Source: Brevibacterium sp. (GTDB taxonomy: Bacteria > Actinomycetota > Actinomycetes > Actinomycetales > Brevibacteriaceae). From it: DNA of 64,000 nucleotides. The DNA is taken from positions 1-64,000 of the forward strand of contig NZ_JAPSIB010000002.1 in assembly GCF_031179145.1 (NCBI RefSeq), given 5' to 3'. The notes under the pieces are model-generated. The model saw only the letters and a list, made by a program, of their open reading frames with translations. It did not search any database and was not told the DNA's origin. Below, in pieces: positions 1 to 9,899 of the stretch; positions within the stretch are counted from its first letter, which is position 1, and each line of letters begins with the position of its first letter. A program made the translations under genes and the position numbers.

Positions 1-2523
1 TCGCATCGTGGCGAGAATAGCCCGGTACGCCCGCTTGCAGTTCTCTGTGCGCGATAGAGTGAACGTCCTCCTCCGCCGTTCGGCATATTCGCCGAGGCCG
101 GGGTGCGTCCCCGCGACGAGTTCTGCCAAGACGGTCAGTGCCTCGTCCCCCGTGGCCGCCACCGGCCCGAATCCGTCGTCCTCATAGGAGAAGTAGCCGG
201 GCAGGGTCGTGTGCGCCCCGCCGAAGACCTCCTCCTGGTCGAACTGGTAGTAGAGGACCGACCTGTCGATGAAGGCCGCATCGAAGGCGATCGACGAATA
301 GTCAGTGATGACGACTTCCGAGTCGACAATCGCCTCTTGGATATTCTGCTCGGCGTAGCTGACAACCTCTACCTCGCTCGGCAGATCGAAGCATTCGAGG
401 AACGGTTGGATGTTGGGGTGCGGCATGAAACGGATCCGCAGGTTCTTCGATCGAGCGATGCGCAGGAGTTCCGGCGAAGTGAGCAGCTCCGACCAATTCC
501 GCGCAAAATCGGAACTGCGAAAAGCGCCGATCGCCTCCTGTCTGTCCACCATCTCCGACCTGAGCGAGTCCAGTCCTTTGCGCCAAGTAGGGAACACTGT
601 GACGTACTGCTTGGGTTCGTTGCCCAGGGTCGCATCAAGTTCAGCCAGACGATCAAACCTAGGGAAACCAGTAAGCTCGACTTCCCGACCACTGAACTTG
701 TAACTGCTGTCATCTCCGACAATGGATCGATACTCCGGCTCCGTGGCGGTGAGTATCAATGAGGGGTTTTTGCCATTCAACCAACGGGATAGGTCGTCCT
801 TTGTGACTCCATGCTGTAGAAACACATAGTCCCAGCGAGGAAAGTGACCATTGCTCAAAGTGAATGGTCTGATCACATTCAGGTCGATGTGAGAGGAGAT
901 GAATTTCTCCGCATTGAGACAAGCGATCTTCCACAGCCTTGAACCATGTGGAATGAGACGATCAACTCCCTCAGATTTCAGCCTTGACCAATCTGCAGAG
1001 TTTGGGTCAACCACGAACCATGCGTTTCGACGAGGATGACGCTTGCGCGTGTATTTGAATAGATGTTCGGCGTTGTCGTTTCCGACTGCCACTCGATCCA
1101 TGAAGATCCAGGCCCCAGCGAATCGATCTCGGAACCGTTGTGAATTCGCGAGAATCGTCGTGAGCCGATCGTCTAGTGTTGTTCGCTGGCGACGCGGACG
1201 GTTTCGTTGAACTGACGCCGGTCGGGCGAACTTTTTGGAGACAACCGCAGGACGAACAGCGAATTGTTCGCGCTCCGGAGCGCCGAACCTCAGCGGCATC
1301 AGCTTGCCGTCCAGTCGGATTTCGACGGTACCACGGGAAGAGACCCACAGTGATCTCTCCCTGAGCAAGGGCTTTCCCAAGTATTTGAATGATCGTGTCT
1401 TGGCATGCATTGGGCTAGCTTCGAGACCGCGGAACGCCAGCGTCTCCTGAGGCTTCGAACCAGAAAAACGGTAAGTGAGCTTCATGAGCTCTCGAGCCTT
1501 GTCGAATCCTGATACCAGTACCTGCTCAGAATGCCAGTCGAGTTTCAGAACGCCGAAGAGCATGACTTCGCGTTGCGCAGGAGAGACTTGAATGATGTCG
1601 AACGTACGTATGGCCTCTTCGCTGAGGAGCGAGCGAATAGAGCACAACAGTTGAACAAACCTGTCAGCAATCGACGATGCCAATGCCCCTGTCTTCGGTG
1701 AGAGCGAATCTTCACTCCGCAGTACCCAGAACAGATCATAAAGTACGGCATACTGGAGCCACTTGGGCACCTCGCCATCTTCAGCGGCACTCTGGAACAG
1801 ATCAAGCAGACCGAATTCCAAAACATCCGTGTAACGAGCCGGAGTCGTGCCACTGGTCTGCAGAGTAGAAGTACCGTCTTCTCGCCGTCGGTACAAATAT
1901 CGAGCATCCGCAGCAAAAATGACAAGTCTGGATCTCTGCGCCAACAGATACAACTGAACGAAATGAGCGTCTTCGAACACGGGACGGATCCGAGGATCAA
2001 ATCGGACCTTCTCGATCGAGTCCCGACGAAAGAAGGCGGTGGAAGCACTCATCTGAATGTTTCGCGGAAAGCGGTCGAGATCGACCATCTGCGTTCCTCC
2101 GCTGAAACGGAACTTGAGAGGATGAGAATCCCCGACCTCACCTTTGGCCTCCCAGAAATCAAAAAGGTGAGTCCCCACCATCACCGCGCCTGGGTTTTCC
2201 TTGAGCGACGAGTGCACACGGCCGAGGTACTGCGGGTCGAGTATGTCATCGGGATCGGGAAAGCTCACCCATTCCCCGGTCGCGACGTCGAGTCCTGCGT
2301 TCCTCGCGGCGCCCTGGCCGGCATTGGATTGGCGGACGACCGTCACCTCGTAGTCCGTCGCCCAATTGGCGATGAGATCGCCCGACTCATCAGTTGATCC
2401 GTCGTCAACGAGGACCACCTGCACTTGCGAGTGATCGAAATCCTGTTCGTCGAGAGACTCGAGGAAGTCCGGCAGGTATCTCGCGACGTTGTAGATCGCT
2501 GAGATCAGAGTGAATCGGGACAT
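1..2523 (-). CDS. GT2 glycosyltransferase / CDP-glycerol glycerophosphotransferase fusion (partial)
   Basis: One uninterrupted frame starts at ATG 2523 and stays open to the left edge (841 codons seen; the C-terminus is missing). The first part is a GT-A family 2 transferase: it begins MSRFTLISAIYN, has VDDGSTDES near residues 39-47 and FPDPDD near 88-93. The second part is a TagF-like CDP-glycerol:poly(glycerophosphate) transferase, with QHGVTKDD around H571 and ITDYSS near 738. The final visible residues resemble the end of that fold, so little is probably lost. Family knowledge says such proteins build teichoic-acid-like wall or capsule polymers at the inner membrane face. The Stealth gene lies 29 bp upstream in the same orientation, so the two are probably co-transcribed. 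The exact polymer cannot be read from sequence. Confidence 0.85.
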   Translation of the reverse strand, partial: MSRFTLISAIYNVARYLPDFLESLDEQDFDHSQVQVVLVDDGSTDESGDLIANWATDYEVTVVRQSNAGQGAARNAGLDVATGEWVSFPDPDDILDPQYLGRVHSSLKENPGAVMVGTHLFDFWEAKGEVGDSHPLKFRFSGGTQMVDLDRFPRNIQMSASTAFFRRDSIEKVRFDPRIRPVFEDAHFVQLYLLAQRSRLVIFAADARYLYRRREDGTSTLQTSGTTPARYTDVLEFGLLDLFQSAAEDGEVPKWLQYAVLYDLFWVLRSEDSLSPKTGALASSIADRFVQLLCSIRSLLSEEAIRTFDIIQVSPAQREVMLFGVLKLDWHSEQVLVSGFDKARELMKLTYRFSGSKPQETLAFRGLEASPMHAKTRSFKYLGKPLLRERSLWVSSRGTVEIRLDGKLMPLRFGAPEREQFAVRPAVVSKKFARPASVQRNRPRRQRTTLDDRLTTILANSQRFRDRFAGAWIFMDRVAVGNDNAEHLFKYTRKRHPRRNAWFVVDPNSADWSRLKSEGVDRLIPHGSRLWKIACLNAEKFISSHIDLNVIRPFTLSNGHFPRWDYVFLQHGVTKDDLSRWLNGKNPSLILTATEPEYRSIVGDDSSYKFSGREVELTGFPRFDRLAELDATLGNEPKQYVTVFPTWRKGLDSLRSEMVDRQEAIGAFRSSDFARNWSELLTSPELLRIARSKNLRIRFMPHPNIQPFLECFDLPSEVEVVSYAEQNIQEAIVDSEVVITDYSSIAFDAAFIDRSVLYYQFDQEEVFGGAHTTLPGYFSYEDDGFGPVAATGDEALTVLAELVAGTHPGLGEYAERRRRTFTLSRTENCKRAYRAILATMR

Positions 2524-2552
2524 GTCATTCCTTTGCTGCGAAAGGTCGGAGT

Positions 2553-4202
2553 TCAGTTCTTCTCGAACGAACTGGGGAACGGGAAGCGGTCCTCGAGGAA
2601 TTCCGTGAGCTGAGCCGTGAGTGCTTCCGGATCACCGTTGCCGAAGTCCGTGTCGTTGAGACACAGGACGTCGAGGTCCCTGCGCCGGGCAAGGCGATGG
2701 AGATAGAGCGCGGCATCCTGCCGGGCAATGTCCATATAGGCGTACCTGATGCCGGCGTCGATCGCCCTGCCCTCTGCATAGGCGTGGAAGTGGTAGAGGC
2801 TGGAAGCGATCGAGTAGTCATCGGGGTGGCGGAACTTCGACGCGGACACTGCGTCGAACAGTTCGGGGTTGTTCCGCTCCATCTCGCTGAGCACGGACCT
2901 CAGCTGCGGATGCGGCGTGTGCTTGAACTTATGGGAGACGGTCCTCCCATGTGTGGTGAGGATGAACTCGCGACCGTGCTTCGCCGCGGACAGCACGGGC
3001 AGATCCCTCGCCGACGGTTCAGCGACATCGAGAGGCGCTGTCGAAGGGAAGAACTTCGACATGCCGTTGCCGGTGAAGAACAGCTCCGGAGACGTCGGCC
3101 GCATGAAGAAGAGATCGTCGTTCATGTACAGGTAGTGTTCGCTCAGCCCCTCGATGTGATGGAGCTGCGACTCGATCGCATGGGAGTTGAACACCGGAAG
3201 ATGGGTCGGATCTCGGAAGATTTCGCGATGATCGACGATGGTGACCTTGGGATTGCTGGTGTCCAGCCACTCGGGAACCTGCTGATCGGTGACGATGAAG
3301 ACGTGGTTGACCCAGCTCGCGTACGACTCCAGAGAGCGCAGTGAGTACATGAGTTCGTTGCGGTTGGTGAACCGCGATGCGGAGAGTGCGGTGGCGTTGA
3401 GCTGAGCTTCATCGGTCATTCCGCGGGCGCTCAGCTGCCGCTTCTTCCACGCGACGTCCGACCCGTCCACCCAGGTGTAGACGACGTCGACGGGGCCTCG
3501 CACCGAGTAGATGTCCGGGGCCTCGAACTCGACCTTCCGATCGCGGTTCCTGACAGCGTCGTCCCACATGCCAGGAGTGAGGTACTCGACGAGGATCCGA
3601 GGGTTCCGCACCCGACGGTGAAGCGTGCCGGAGACATGCGTGGACCCGTCCACGCGCTGCTCGCGCGGCCCGAGGTGGTCCCAGAACTCGACGATGATGT
3701 CCTCGCAAGGCGAGCTCAGTTCGCGTCCGTTCGGAGCATCGACACGGCGCCGGCAGCGAACCCTGGCGATCTCGTCGAATTTCCTCGCCGCCTGGCGCTC
3801 AGAGATCCGTCCCAATCGTGTGTCTTCGAACGATCGTTCCCATCCACGAGCCGCAGGCAGTCGATCGAGTGCGCTCAACGTCGTGCGCATTCTCGATCGA
3901 GGGACCACCAGAAGCGGGCAGTCCAATCCTCGACGGGGAAGCTCAACGAATTCGATTCCGGCATCCGACAGCTTCTGCCGGATTCTTCGGAGGTTCTCCT
4001 CCGTCGCGGACTGGGAGACATGAATGGAGTCGGCGGGTTCGCACTCGAACTTCGCCCTGCCCGGCAAGGCCACGACCGACTGCTTCGCATACTCCTGCCA
4101 GTCCAACTCACCGTGCCGAAGTTTCGACACCAGCAGCTTCTGCCGCACGCTCAACCTTGAGGCCACGGTTCCGCGAACCGGAGCGAGAAGCGTCGTGAAC
4201 AT
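2553..4202 (-). CDS. Stealth-family exopolysaccharide phosphotransferase
   Basis: A 549-residue protein with the Stealth conserved regions in order. CR1 is DVVYTWVDG at 239-247. CR2 covers about 272-380, with TNRNELMYSLRSL, VFIVTDQQVPEWL and YMNDDLFF. CR3/CR4 include KFRHPDDYSIASSLYHF and LNDTDFGN near the C-terminus. Family knowledge: Stealth proteins move hexose-1-phosphate units to make phosphodiester-linked capsule or wall polymers and are related to GlcNAc-1-phosphotransferase. The N-terminal 200 residues, before CR1, are an extension of the kind seen in actinobacterial members. It is the first gene of a two-gene unit with the GT2/TagF fusion, which fits synthesis of one phosphopolymer. 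The donor and acceptor sugars are unknown. Confidence 0.88.
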   Translation of the reverse strand: MFTTLLAPVRGTVASRLSVRQKLLVSKLRHGELDWQEYAKQSVVALPGRAKFECEPADSIHVSQSATEENLRRIRQKLSDAGIEFVELPRRGLDCPLLVVPRSRMRTTLSALDRLPAARGWERSFEDTRLGRISERQAARKFDEIARVRCRRRVDAPNGRELSSPCEDIIVEFWDHLGPREQRVDGSTHVSGTLHRRVRNPRILVEYLTPGMWDDAVRNRDRKVEFEAPDIYSVRGPVDVVYTWVDGSDVAWKKRQLSARGMTDEAQLNATALSASRFTNRNELMYSLRSLESYASWVNHVFIVTDQQVPEWLDTSNPKVTIVDHREIFRDPTHLPVFNSHAIESQLHHIEGLSEHYLYMNDDLFFMRPTSPELFFTGNGMSKFFPSTAPLDVAEPSARDLPVLSAAKHGREFILTTHGRTVSHKFKHTPHPQLRSVLSEMERNNPELFDAVSASKFRHPDDYSIASSLYHFHAYAEGRAIDAGIRYAYMDIARQDAALYLHRLARRRDLDVLCLNDTDFGNGDPEALTAQLTEFLEDRFPFPSSFEKN

Positions 4203-4537
4203 GTCACAATCTCCTGTACATCGCTGGGGAAGACCCGATTTTCCAAACGAGCCTACAGATGTCGTCGCCTTTTACTGACACCAACACACCTATAGTCCAC
4301 TCTTCTTCTCCAGCACTTCCCGGGCCAGAGCCCAGGAAACCCACAACCCCCTCGTCACGATCGACAGTGACCGGCGGACTCGAGCACCTCAGCGACGCCA
4401 CCGATTTGACTCATCCTGTCTCGCCCATCTCACCTGCAGAGACAGCTTTAGCGCGCACAGGCAGGTGTCAGCTGTTTCACATCCTCGTCTCCATGTGCGG
4501 TAAGCTCGCGGATGCTGTCTAGAGAAACAGAGTCAAA
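4203..4537. other. Divergent intergenic region, Stealth gene / putP
   Basis: 335 bp without a convincing gene. It separates the minus-strand polymer operon from plus-strand putP. On the plus strand TATAGT at 4291-4296 is a good -10 match, but no good -35 lies 16-18 bp upstream; if used, putP has a leader of about 240 nt. On the minus strand a weak TTGGAA...GATGTA pair lies near the Stealth start. No strong hairpin was seen. Confidence 0.4.
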
Positions 4538-6058
4538 ATGACGGAACCAACTTTCCGAACAATTGCCATCGTCCTGTACTTCACAGGCATGCTCGCCATC
4601 GGCTGGTTCGCCTACCGCAAGACGAGGAACAGCCTCGACGACTACATGCTGGCCGGGCGCGGTCTGCGTCCCAGCGTCGCCGCGCTCAGCGCCGGTGCTT
4701 CTGATATGTCCGGATGGCTGCTCATGGGTCTCCCCGGAGCGATCTACCTCTCCGGTCTGGTCGAAGCCTGGATCGCCATCGGTCTGACTGCCGGAGCCTG
4801 GGTCAACTGGAAGTTCGTCGCCCCACGTCTGCGCGCGTTCACGGAGCGGGCCGGTGATTCGATCACGATCCCGAGCTTCTTCGAACAGCGGCTCAAGGAC
4901 CGCAGTCGCCTGCTGCGCATCGTCTGCGGTGTCATCATTCTGGTGTTCTTCACCTTCTACGTGTCGTCCGGAATGGTCGCTGCAGGCAAGTTCTTCGAGT
5001 CGAGCTTCGGGCTCAACTACCTCGCGGGAATGCTCATCGTCGCCGGAATCACGATGCTCTACACACTGTTCGGCGGATTCCTCGGCGCCACTCTCACCGA
5101 TGTGGCCCAGGGACTGCTCATGTTCGCCGCCCTCATCGCAGTTCCCGTTGTCGCCGTCGTCAACGCCGGCGGTCCGAGCGAGGTCATCTCCAACGTCCGG
5201 GAAATCGATCCGGGTCTGCTCAGCCTCTTCGGCAGCGGGCCCTTCTGGGCCGGCGGCACCTATCTGGCTGTCATCTCCGCCCTGGCATGGGGCTTGGGCT
5301 ACTTCGGGCAGCCGCATATCATCGTGCGATTCATGGCTCTGCGGACTCCGGCGGATGCGACGGTGGCACGACGCATCGGCGTCGGCTGGATGGCGATCTC
5401 TGCGCTCGGCGCCATCGCCACCGCGATCGTCGGCATCTCCTACTTCTCTCAGCATGCCGATATGAAGCCGACGGACCCCGAGACGGTGTTCCTCGACCTG
5501 GCACAGATCATGTTCCACCCATTCATCGCGGGACTCGTCCTGGCCGCCGTGCTGGCAGCCATCATGTCGACGATCTCCTCACAGCTCGTCGTGTGCTCGT
5601 CCGCCCTCATCGAGGATCTCTACAAGATCGTCGCAGAGCGTGCAGGTTCGGAGCGGACGCTTGCGGACAAGACATATGTGCTGCTCGGTCGCCTCGGCGT
5701 CCTTGTCGTCGCCGTCGTCGCCGTCCTGCTCGCGCTCTCCCCCTCGAACAGCATCCTCGAGCTCGTGGCCTTCGCCTGGGCGGGATTCGGCGCGTCCTTC
5801 GGACCGATCGTCCTGCTCACCCTGTTCTGGAAGAAGCTCTCCAGCTGGGGTGCTCTGGCCGGACTGGCATCAGGTGCCGTCGTCGCCTTCGTCTGGGGTC
5901 AGGTCGGCACTCCGCTGACGGAGGCCATCTACGAGATCATCCCCGGCTTCGCCGTCAACCTGCTCGTGGCGGTCGTCGTCAGCAAGCTGACGTACAAGCA
6001 CGATGCCGAAGCAGACCTCGAATTCGACGAATCCGTCGAGCTCTCGAAGGTCAAATGA
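4538..6058 (+). CDS. putP: Sodium/proline symporter
   Basis: A 506-residue integral membrane protein of the sodium:solute symporter (SSS) family. It begins in the first helix (FRTIAIVLYFTGMLAIGWFA) and carries the PutP signature DYMLAGRGLRPSVAALSAGASDMSGW early, plus GYFGQPHIIVRFMA in the middle. About 12-13 hydrophobic segments follow, ending in a short charged tail. Known role: Na+-coupled uptake of proline for nutrition or osmoprotection. Length is normal (about 500). The ribosome-binding site before ATG 4538 is weak. It stands alone, with a hairpin 92 bp after the stop. Another SSS substrate is possible, but the N-terminal motif favours proline. Confidence 0.9.
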   Translation: MTEPTFRTIAIVLYFTGMLAIGWFAYRKTRNSLDDYMLAGRGLRPSVAALSAGASDMSGWLLMGLPGAIYLSGLVEAWIAIGLTAGAWVNWKFVAPRLRAFTERAGDSITIPSFFEQRLKDRSRLLRIVCGVIILVFFTFYVSSGMVAAGKFFESSFGLNYLAGMLIVAGITMLYTLFGGFLGATLTDVAQGLLMFAALIAVPVVAVVNAGGPSEVISNVREIDPGLLSLFGSGPFWAGGTYLAVISALAWGLGYFGQPHIIVRFMALRTPADATVARRIGVGWMAISALGAIATAIVGISYFSQHADMKPTDPETVFLDLAQIMFHPFIAGLVLAAVLAAIMSTISSQLVVCSSALIEDLYKIVAERAGSERTLADKTYVLLGRLGVLVVAVVAVLLALSPSNSILELVAFAWAGFGASFGPIVLLTLFWKKLSSWGALAGLASGAVVAFVWGQVGTPLTEAIYEIIPGFAVNLLVAVVVSKLTYKHDAEADLEFDESVELSKVK

Positions 6059-6150
6059 GTGAGGCTTGAACGAGACACGAGCGCTTTCGGTGATCTGAAC
6101 TCCCACCAGTGAACTGAACGCTCCCGGGCCGGAAAGGACCCGACGCACAA

Positions 6151-6194
6151 CTCAGCGGCAGAACCTCCCAGTCTTGGGACGCTCTGCCGCTGAG
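6151..6194 (+). terminator. putP downstream hairpin
   Basis: A 12-bp perfect inverted repeat (arms CTCAGCGGCAGA at 6151-6162 and its complement at 6183-6194) encloses a second 5-bp stem, TCCCA-GTCT-TGGGA, at 6166-6179. It lies 92 bp past the putP stop. There is no U-tract, which is common for actinobacterial terminators. Confidence 0.6.
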
Positions 6195-6469
6195 TGCTTC
6201 TCGCGGCAGCGTCTCGGGCGTCGAGAGTACCGGTTCGAACTGAGCGGCCCCCTCATAGCTGGGTCGCTCGAAGTTTGTCGGTCCGCCCGGTGCAGCCGCC
6301 GGTGGGAAGTGGTGCTCTCGGCAGCACCTGGTCCGCTCGGCGCCTTACCAGGGAAGCAGGCAGGAGAGGGCTGGGCCCCGGGGAACGCCTGTGCCCCTCG
6401 GCCGCACATGTGAGCAGAAGGAGACGCAGGCGGGCAGAGCTGGGCTCCCTCTGCCTCCACCTCCAGACG

Positions 6470-6508
6470 CACTTCAGGCGGGCACCCAGTGGGTGCCCGC
6501 CTGAAGTG
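6470..6508 (-). terminator. rplQ / alpha operon terminator
   Basis: An 18-bp perfect stem (6470-6487 with 6491-6508) closes a 3-nt loop 48 bp beyond the rplQ stop. It is the last strong structure after the infA-to-rplQ unit, so it is the likely operon terminator. No U-tract is present on the minus strand. Confidence 0.7.
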
Positions 6509-6556
6509 TCTCGCCACCATCGAGCCCGTTCCCGGACTCACGGCAGCGTGTGGACC

Positions 6557-7096
6557 TTACTTGGTCTCGTCTGCAGCTTCGTCGTTCGACGCTTCGGTCG
6601 ATGCATCTGCAGCAGGATCCTCGGTGTTCTCTGCGTCTGCAGCGGTGTCAGCAGCAGAATCGTCGGCAGCAGCGCTTTCGGCAGCGGCGGTCTCGGTGAC
6701 CTGCTCCGCTTCCTTCACGGTGGCCTGCTTCGGCGAGTAGGGCTCGAGGACCAGTTCGATGACGGCCATCGGCGCGTTGTCACCGGAACGGGGACCGATC
6801 TTGGTGATACGGGTGTATCCGCCAGGACGCTCGGCCATGGTCTCGGCGATCGAGGTGAAGAGCTCGTGCACGATCGACTTGTCGCCGATCTGGCCGAGCA
6901 CACGACGACGGGCGGCGAGGTCGCCCTTCTTCGCAGCGGTGATGAGGCGTTCCGCCACCGGACGCAGGCGCTTGGCCTTGGTCACGGTCGTGGTGATCTG
7001 CTTGTGCTCGAACAACTGGGCAGCCATGTTGTTGAGCATCAAGCGCTCGTGAGTGGGCGAACCGCCGAGGCGGGGACCCTTGGTTGGGGTTGGCAT
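6557..7096 (-). CDS. rplQ: 50S ribosomal protein L17
   Basis: 179 residues. The first 120 match L17 ([20 protein letters not shown], then [19 protein letters not shown] and RPGGYTRI). L17 binds near the tunnel exit of the large subunit. The last 55 residues are an Ala/Glu/Asp-rich acidic tail, longer than in E. coli (127 residues) and typical of actinobacteria. It is the last gene of the alpha operon, 23 bp after rpoA, and is followed by an 18-bp hairpin. Confidence 0.97.
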   Translation of the reverse strand: MPTPTKGPRLGGSPTHERLMLNNMAAQLFEHKQITTTVTKAKRLRPVAERLITAAKKGDLAARRRVLGQIGDKSIVHELFTSIAETMAERPGGYTRITKIGPRSGDNAPMAVIELVLEPYSPKQATVKEAEQVTETAAAESAAADDSAADTAADAENTEDPAADASTEASNDEAADETK

Positions 7097-7119
7097 AGTG
7101 AGATACTCCTAGGTCTTGA

Positions 7120-8118
7120 TCAGTACTGTTCGTCTTCGACGTAGGACTGGTCCTCTTCAACGAGACCGGATTCGAATCCGGCGGGGCTGTCCTTGAGGCT
7201 CAGGCCCAGCTCATTGAGCTTGGCCTTCACTTCGTCGATCGACTTCGAACCAAAGTTGCGGATATCCATCAGGTCGGCTTCGCTGCGAGCAACGAGCTCT
7301 CCGACAGTGTGGATGCCCTCACGCTTGAGGCAGTTGTAGGAGCGCACGGTCAGATCAAGATCCTCGATGGCCAGCGCCAGATCGGCGGCCAGAGCCGCGT
7401 CAACCGGCGAAGGACCGATCTCGATGCCCTCTGCTTCGACGTTGAGTTCCCGCGCCAGGCCGAAGAGCTCGACCAAGGTCTTACCCGCGGATGCGATCGC
7501 ATCACGGGGGCTCATCGATGGCTTGGTTTCGACGTCGAGCACCAGACGGTCGAAGTCGGTGCGCTGTTCCACACGAGTGGCTTCGACCTTGTAGGTGACC
7601 TTGAGAACCGGGGAGTAGATCGAGTCGACCGGGATCCGGCCGATCTCTGCATCCGCGTTCTTGTTCTGAGCGCTGGAGACGTAGCCGCGTCCACGTTCGA
7701 TGGTCAGTTCCATGTCCAGCCGGCCTTCGCCGTTGAGCGTGGCGATGTGCAGATCCGGGTTGTGGATCTCGACTCCGGCCGGAGCCGAGACATCGGCAGC
7801 GGTCACGGTGCCTGGTCCCTGCTTACGCAAGTAGGCAACGACTGGTTCATCGAACTCCGAGGAGACGACCAGGGACTTCAGGTTGAGGATGAACTCAGTG
7901 ACATCCTCCTTGACTCCCGGGACGGTGCTGAACTCGTGGAGCACGCCGTCGATCCGGATGGACGTGACGGCGGCACCTGGAATCGACGACAGCAAGGTGC
8001 GACGAAGAGAGTTGCCGAGGGTGTAGCCGAATCCTGGCTCCAGCGGTTCGATGGCGAACCGTGAGCGGTTGTCGGAGACGACTTCTTCCGTGAGCGTTGG
8101 GCGCTGTGCTATGAGCAC
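7120..8118 (-). CDS. rpoA: RNA polymerase alpha subunit
   Basis: 332 residues. The N-terminal assembly domain (about 1-230) includes [20 protein letters not shown]. The C-terminal DNA- and activator-binding domain (about 250-315) includes [20 protein letters not shown] and [14 protein letters not shown]. Alpha dimerises to nucleate core assembly. Length is normal. rpsD, which in many bacteria lies just upstream, is not here: only 155 bp separate rpoA from rpsK. Confidence 0.98.
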   Translation of the reverse strand: MLIAQRPTLTEEVVSDNRSRFAIEPLEPGFGYTLGNSLRRTLLSSIPGAAVTSIRIDGVLHEFSTVPGVKEDVTEFILNLKSLVVSSEFDEPVVAYLRKQGPGTVTAADVSAPAGVEIHNPDLHIATLNGEGRLDMELTIERGRGYVSSAQNKNADAEIGRIPVDSIYSPVLKVTYKVEATRVEQRTDFDRLVLDVETKPSMSPRDAIASAGKTLVELFGLARELNVEAEGIEIGPSPVDAALAADLALAIEDLDLTVRSYNCLKREGIHTVGELVARSEADLMDIRNFGSKSIDEVKAKLNELGLSLKDSPAGFESGLVEEDQSYVEDEQY

Positions 8119-8273
8119 GTGGGCTTCCTTTCAGCGAACATCCGCTATATGACGTTCGCACTGCACGTCATGACCCCTGGGGCCATGATGAACGGTTCGG
8201 GTATTCGTAGAATCCGCTCTGCAACCCGGGCACGGCTGATGCCGCCCCGGCGGTGCAGATCACACGGAAAGGG

Positions 8274-8678
8274 TCAGCCGCGGCGGCGCTTGGGAGGACG
8301 GCAGCCGTTGAACGGAACCGGGGTGACATCCTGGATGGTGCCCAGCTCCAGGCCGGCGGCCTGCAGGGAGCGGATCGCGGTTTCGCGGCCCGAGCCCGGT
8401 CCCTTGACGAAGACGTCGACCTTCTTCAGGCCGTGCTCCTGGGCCCGGCGGGCAGCGGACTCCGCAGCCATCTGTGCGGCGTACGGGGTCGACTTACGCG
8501 AACCCTTGAAGCCGACCTCACCGGAGGACGCCCAGGAGATCACAGCACCGGAAGGATCCGTGATCGACACGATGGTGTTGTTGAAGGTGGATTTGATGTG
8601 GGCCTGGCCAGCGACAATGTTCTTCTTGTCCTTGCGACGAGGCTTACGCGCTGTTGCGGCGCGTGACTTGGGAGGCAT
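8274..8678 (-). CDS. rpsK: 30S ribosomal protein S11
   Basis: 134 residues with the S11 core ([50 protein letters not shown]). S11 sits on the small-subunit platform near the mRNA exit. It follows rpsM by 51 bp. The 155 bp after it contain an imperfect hairpin (TCATGACCCC near 8169, pairing around 8180-8189) and no rpsD. Confidence 0.98.
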   Translation of the reverse strand: MPPKSRAATARKPRRKDKKNIVAGQAHIKSTFNNTIVSITDPSGAVISWASSGEVGFKGSRKSTPYAAQMAAESAARRAQEHGLKKVDVFVKGPGSGRETAIRSLQAAGLELGTIQDVTPVPFNGCRPPKRRRG

Positions 8679-8729
8679 TGATTTTACTCCTGATCGAGGT
8701 GGCTGATGCGAGTCAACCGGGTGAGCATG

Positions 8730-9098
8730 TTACTTCTTCTTACCGGCCACGGTGCGCTTCGGTCCCTTGCGGGTACGCGCATTCGTCTTGGTCCGCTGTC
8801 CGCGAACCGGCAGTCCGCGGCGGTGGCGCAGGCCTTCGTAGCTTCCGATCTCAACCTTGCGGCGAATATCGGCGGCCACCTCACGACGGAGGTCACCCTC
8901 AACCTGGAATGTGCCCTCGATGTAGTCACGCAGCTGGACGAGCTCTGCGTCGCTCAAGTCCTTCACCCGAGTATCAGGGTTGATCCCGGTTTCCGTCAGG
9001 GTCTGGCGCGCACGCGTGCGGCCCACACCATAGATGTATGTCAAGGCGACTTCCACGCGCTTTTCACGCGGAATGTCGACTCCGGCAAGTCGTGCCAT
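8730..9098 (-). CDS. rpsM: 30S ribosomal protein S13
   Basis: 122 residues beginning [20 protein letters not shown], with the helix-two-turn-helix region and the C-terminal [17 protein letters not shown] that contacts tRNA and head rRNA. S13 forms bridges to the large subunit. Length is normal. It is separated from rpmJ by 207 bp, a wide gap for this operon. Confidence 0.98.
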   Translation of the reverse strand: MARLAGVDIPREKRVEVALTYIYGVGRTRARQTLTETGINPDTRVKDLSDAELVQLRDYIEGTFQVEGDLRREVAADIRRKVEIGSYEGLRHRRGLPVRGQRTKTNARTRKGPKRTVAGKKK

Positions 9099-9305
9099 AG
9101 GTACTAACTCCTGTTGTTGTTACGGAGGTGCTGATGCAGACCTGTCCTTGGGTTCCCAAGGTCCTCGGCCCCCGACCGAAGGTATCGTCCTGCTTCAAGC
9201 CGCAAGCGGCTCAAACCAGGGGGCGAGGTCTGCGCGGGTGTGGTGCTGCAGCACCCGAAGGGGGCATAGCCCTTCGCAGGCGCTTCGTTCTGCTCGAAGC
9301 TGTGC

Positions 9306-9419
9306 TCAACCCTGACGCTGTTTGTGGCGCGGGTTGGAGCAGATCACGATGACCCGACCGTGACGGCGGGTGATCTGGCAGTTCTCGCAGATCTTCTTGA
9401 CGCTGGGCTTAACCTTCAT
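9306..9419 (-). CDS. rpmJ: 50S ribosomal protein L36
   Basis: A 37-residue gene, ATG at 9419, stop TGA ending at 9306. It begins [19 protein letters not shown] and ends [11 protein letters not shown]. Cys11, Cys14, Cys27 and His32 form the intact zinc ribbon (the zinc-containing C+ form). It lies between infA and rpsM, the usual place. The assignment was made by reading the minus strand directly. Confidence 0.96.
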   Translation of the reverse strand: MKVKPSVKKICENCQITRRHGRVIVICSNPRHKQRQG

Positions 9420-9478
9420 CGTTATTCCTTCTTCCGGCCTGCACCTCTGACAAGGGCGGCTCGAATGATCGAAGATCC

Positions 9479-9700
9479 TTACTTGTAGCGGTAAACGATC
9501 CGTCCACGCGACAGGTCGTAGGGAGACAGCTCCACCACGACACGGTCCTCGGGCAGTATTCGGATGTAGTGCTGCCGCATCTTCCCTGAGATATGAGCCA
9601 GCACCTTGTGACCATTGCTCAGCTCAACCCTGAACGATGCGTTCGGGAGTGCCTCGACAACGGTGCCTTCGATCTCAATGACCCCTTCTTTTTTGGCCAT
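9479..9700 (-). CDS. infA: Translation initiation factor IF-1
   Basis: 73 residues, a single S1-like OB fold: [53 protein letters not shown], ending [11 protein letters not shown]-1 blocks the A site during initiation. Length matches the family. In most actinobacteria infA follows map; here it is separated from map by a MalY-like and an MFS gene, so the 200 bp upstream (9701-9899) probably carry its own promoter. Confidence 0.98.
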   Translation of the reverse strand: MAKKEGVIEIEGTVVEALPNASFRVELSNGHKVLAHISGKMRQHYIRILPEDRVVVELSPYDLSRGRIVYRYK

Positions 9701-9899
9701 ATCGTTCGCTAACCTCGTATTCCCGCGAAACCTTCGCGTTCGACGTAATCGTGTATCCCCGACTCAATGTCGGCGACTCCTGTTCTCCCGATCACGCGGA
9801 TTGGTTCTTCACACCACATGGACGGCCATGGATGACAGATGCCGCCCATAACCGAAAAAGGGTGAGTTGAGTGAGAACAGACCAATCATCAACCCTACA

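Larger units (their letters stand above)
6059..6556. other. Convergent intergenic region putP / rplQ
   Basis: 498 bp with no gene I can support. It holds two strong hairpins, one just after putP and one just after rplQ, each annotated separately. The central 250 bp has open frames only of the kind expected from high GC, with no ribosome-binding site or recognisable product. Confidence 0.5.

Noticed and set aside
1007-2048. Several short genes inside the first 2.5 kb
   Set aside because: A single frame from 2523 to the edge reads as one GT2/TagF protein without frameshift, so the smaller frames are shadows.
6194-7144. Plus-strand frame across the putP/rplQ gap and rplQ
   Set aside because: It runs through the 18-bp terminator and antisense to L17; no start signal.
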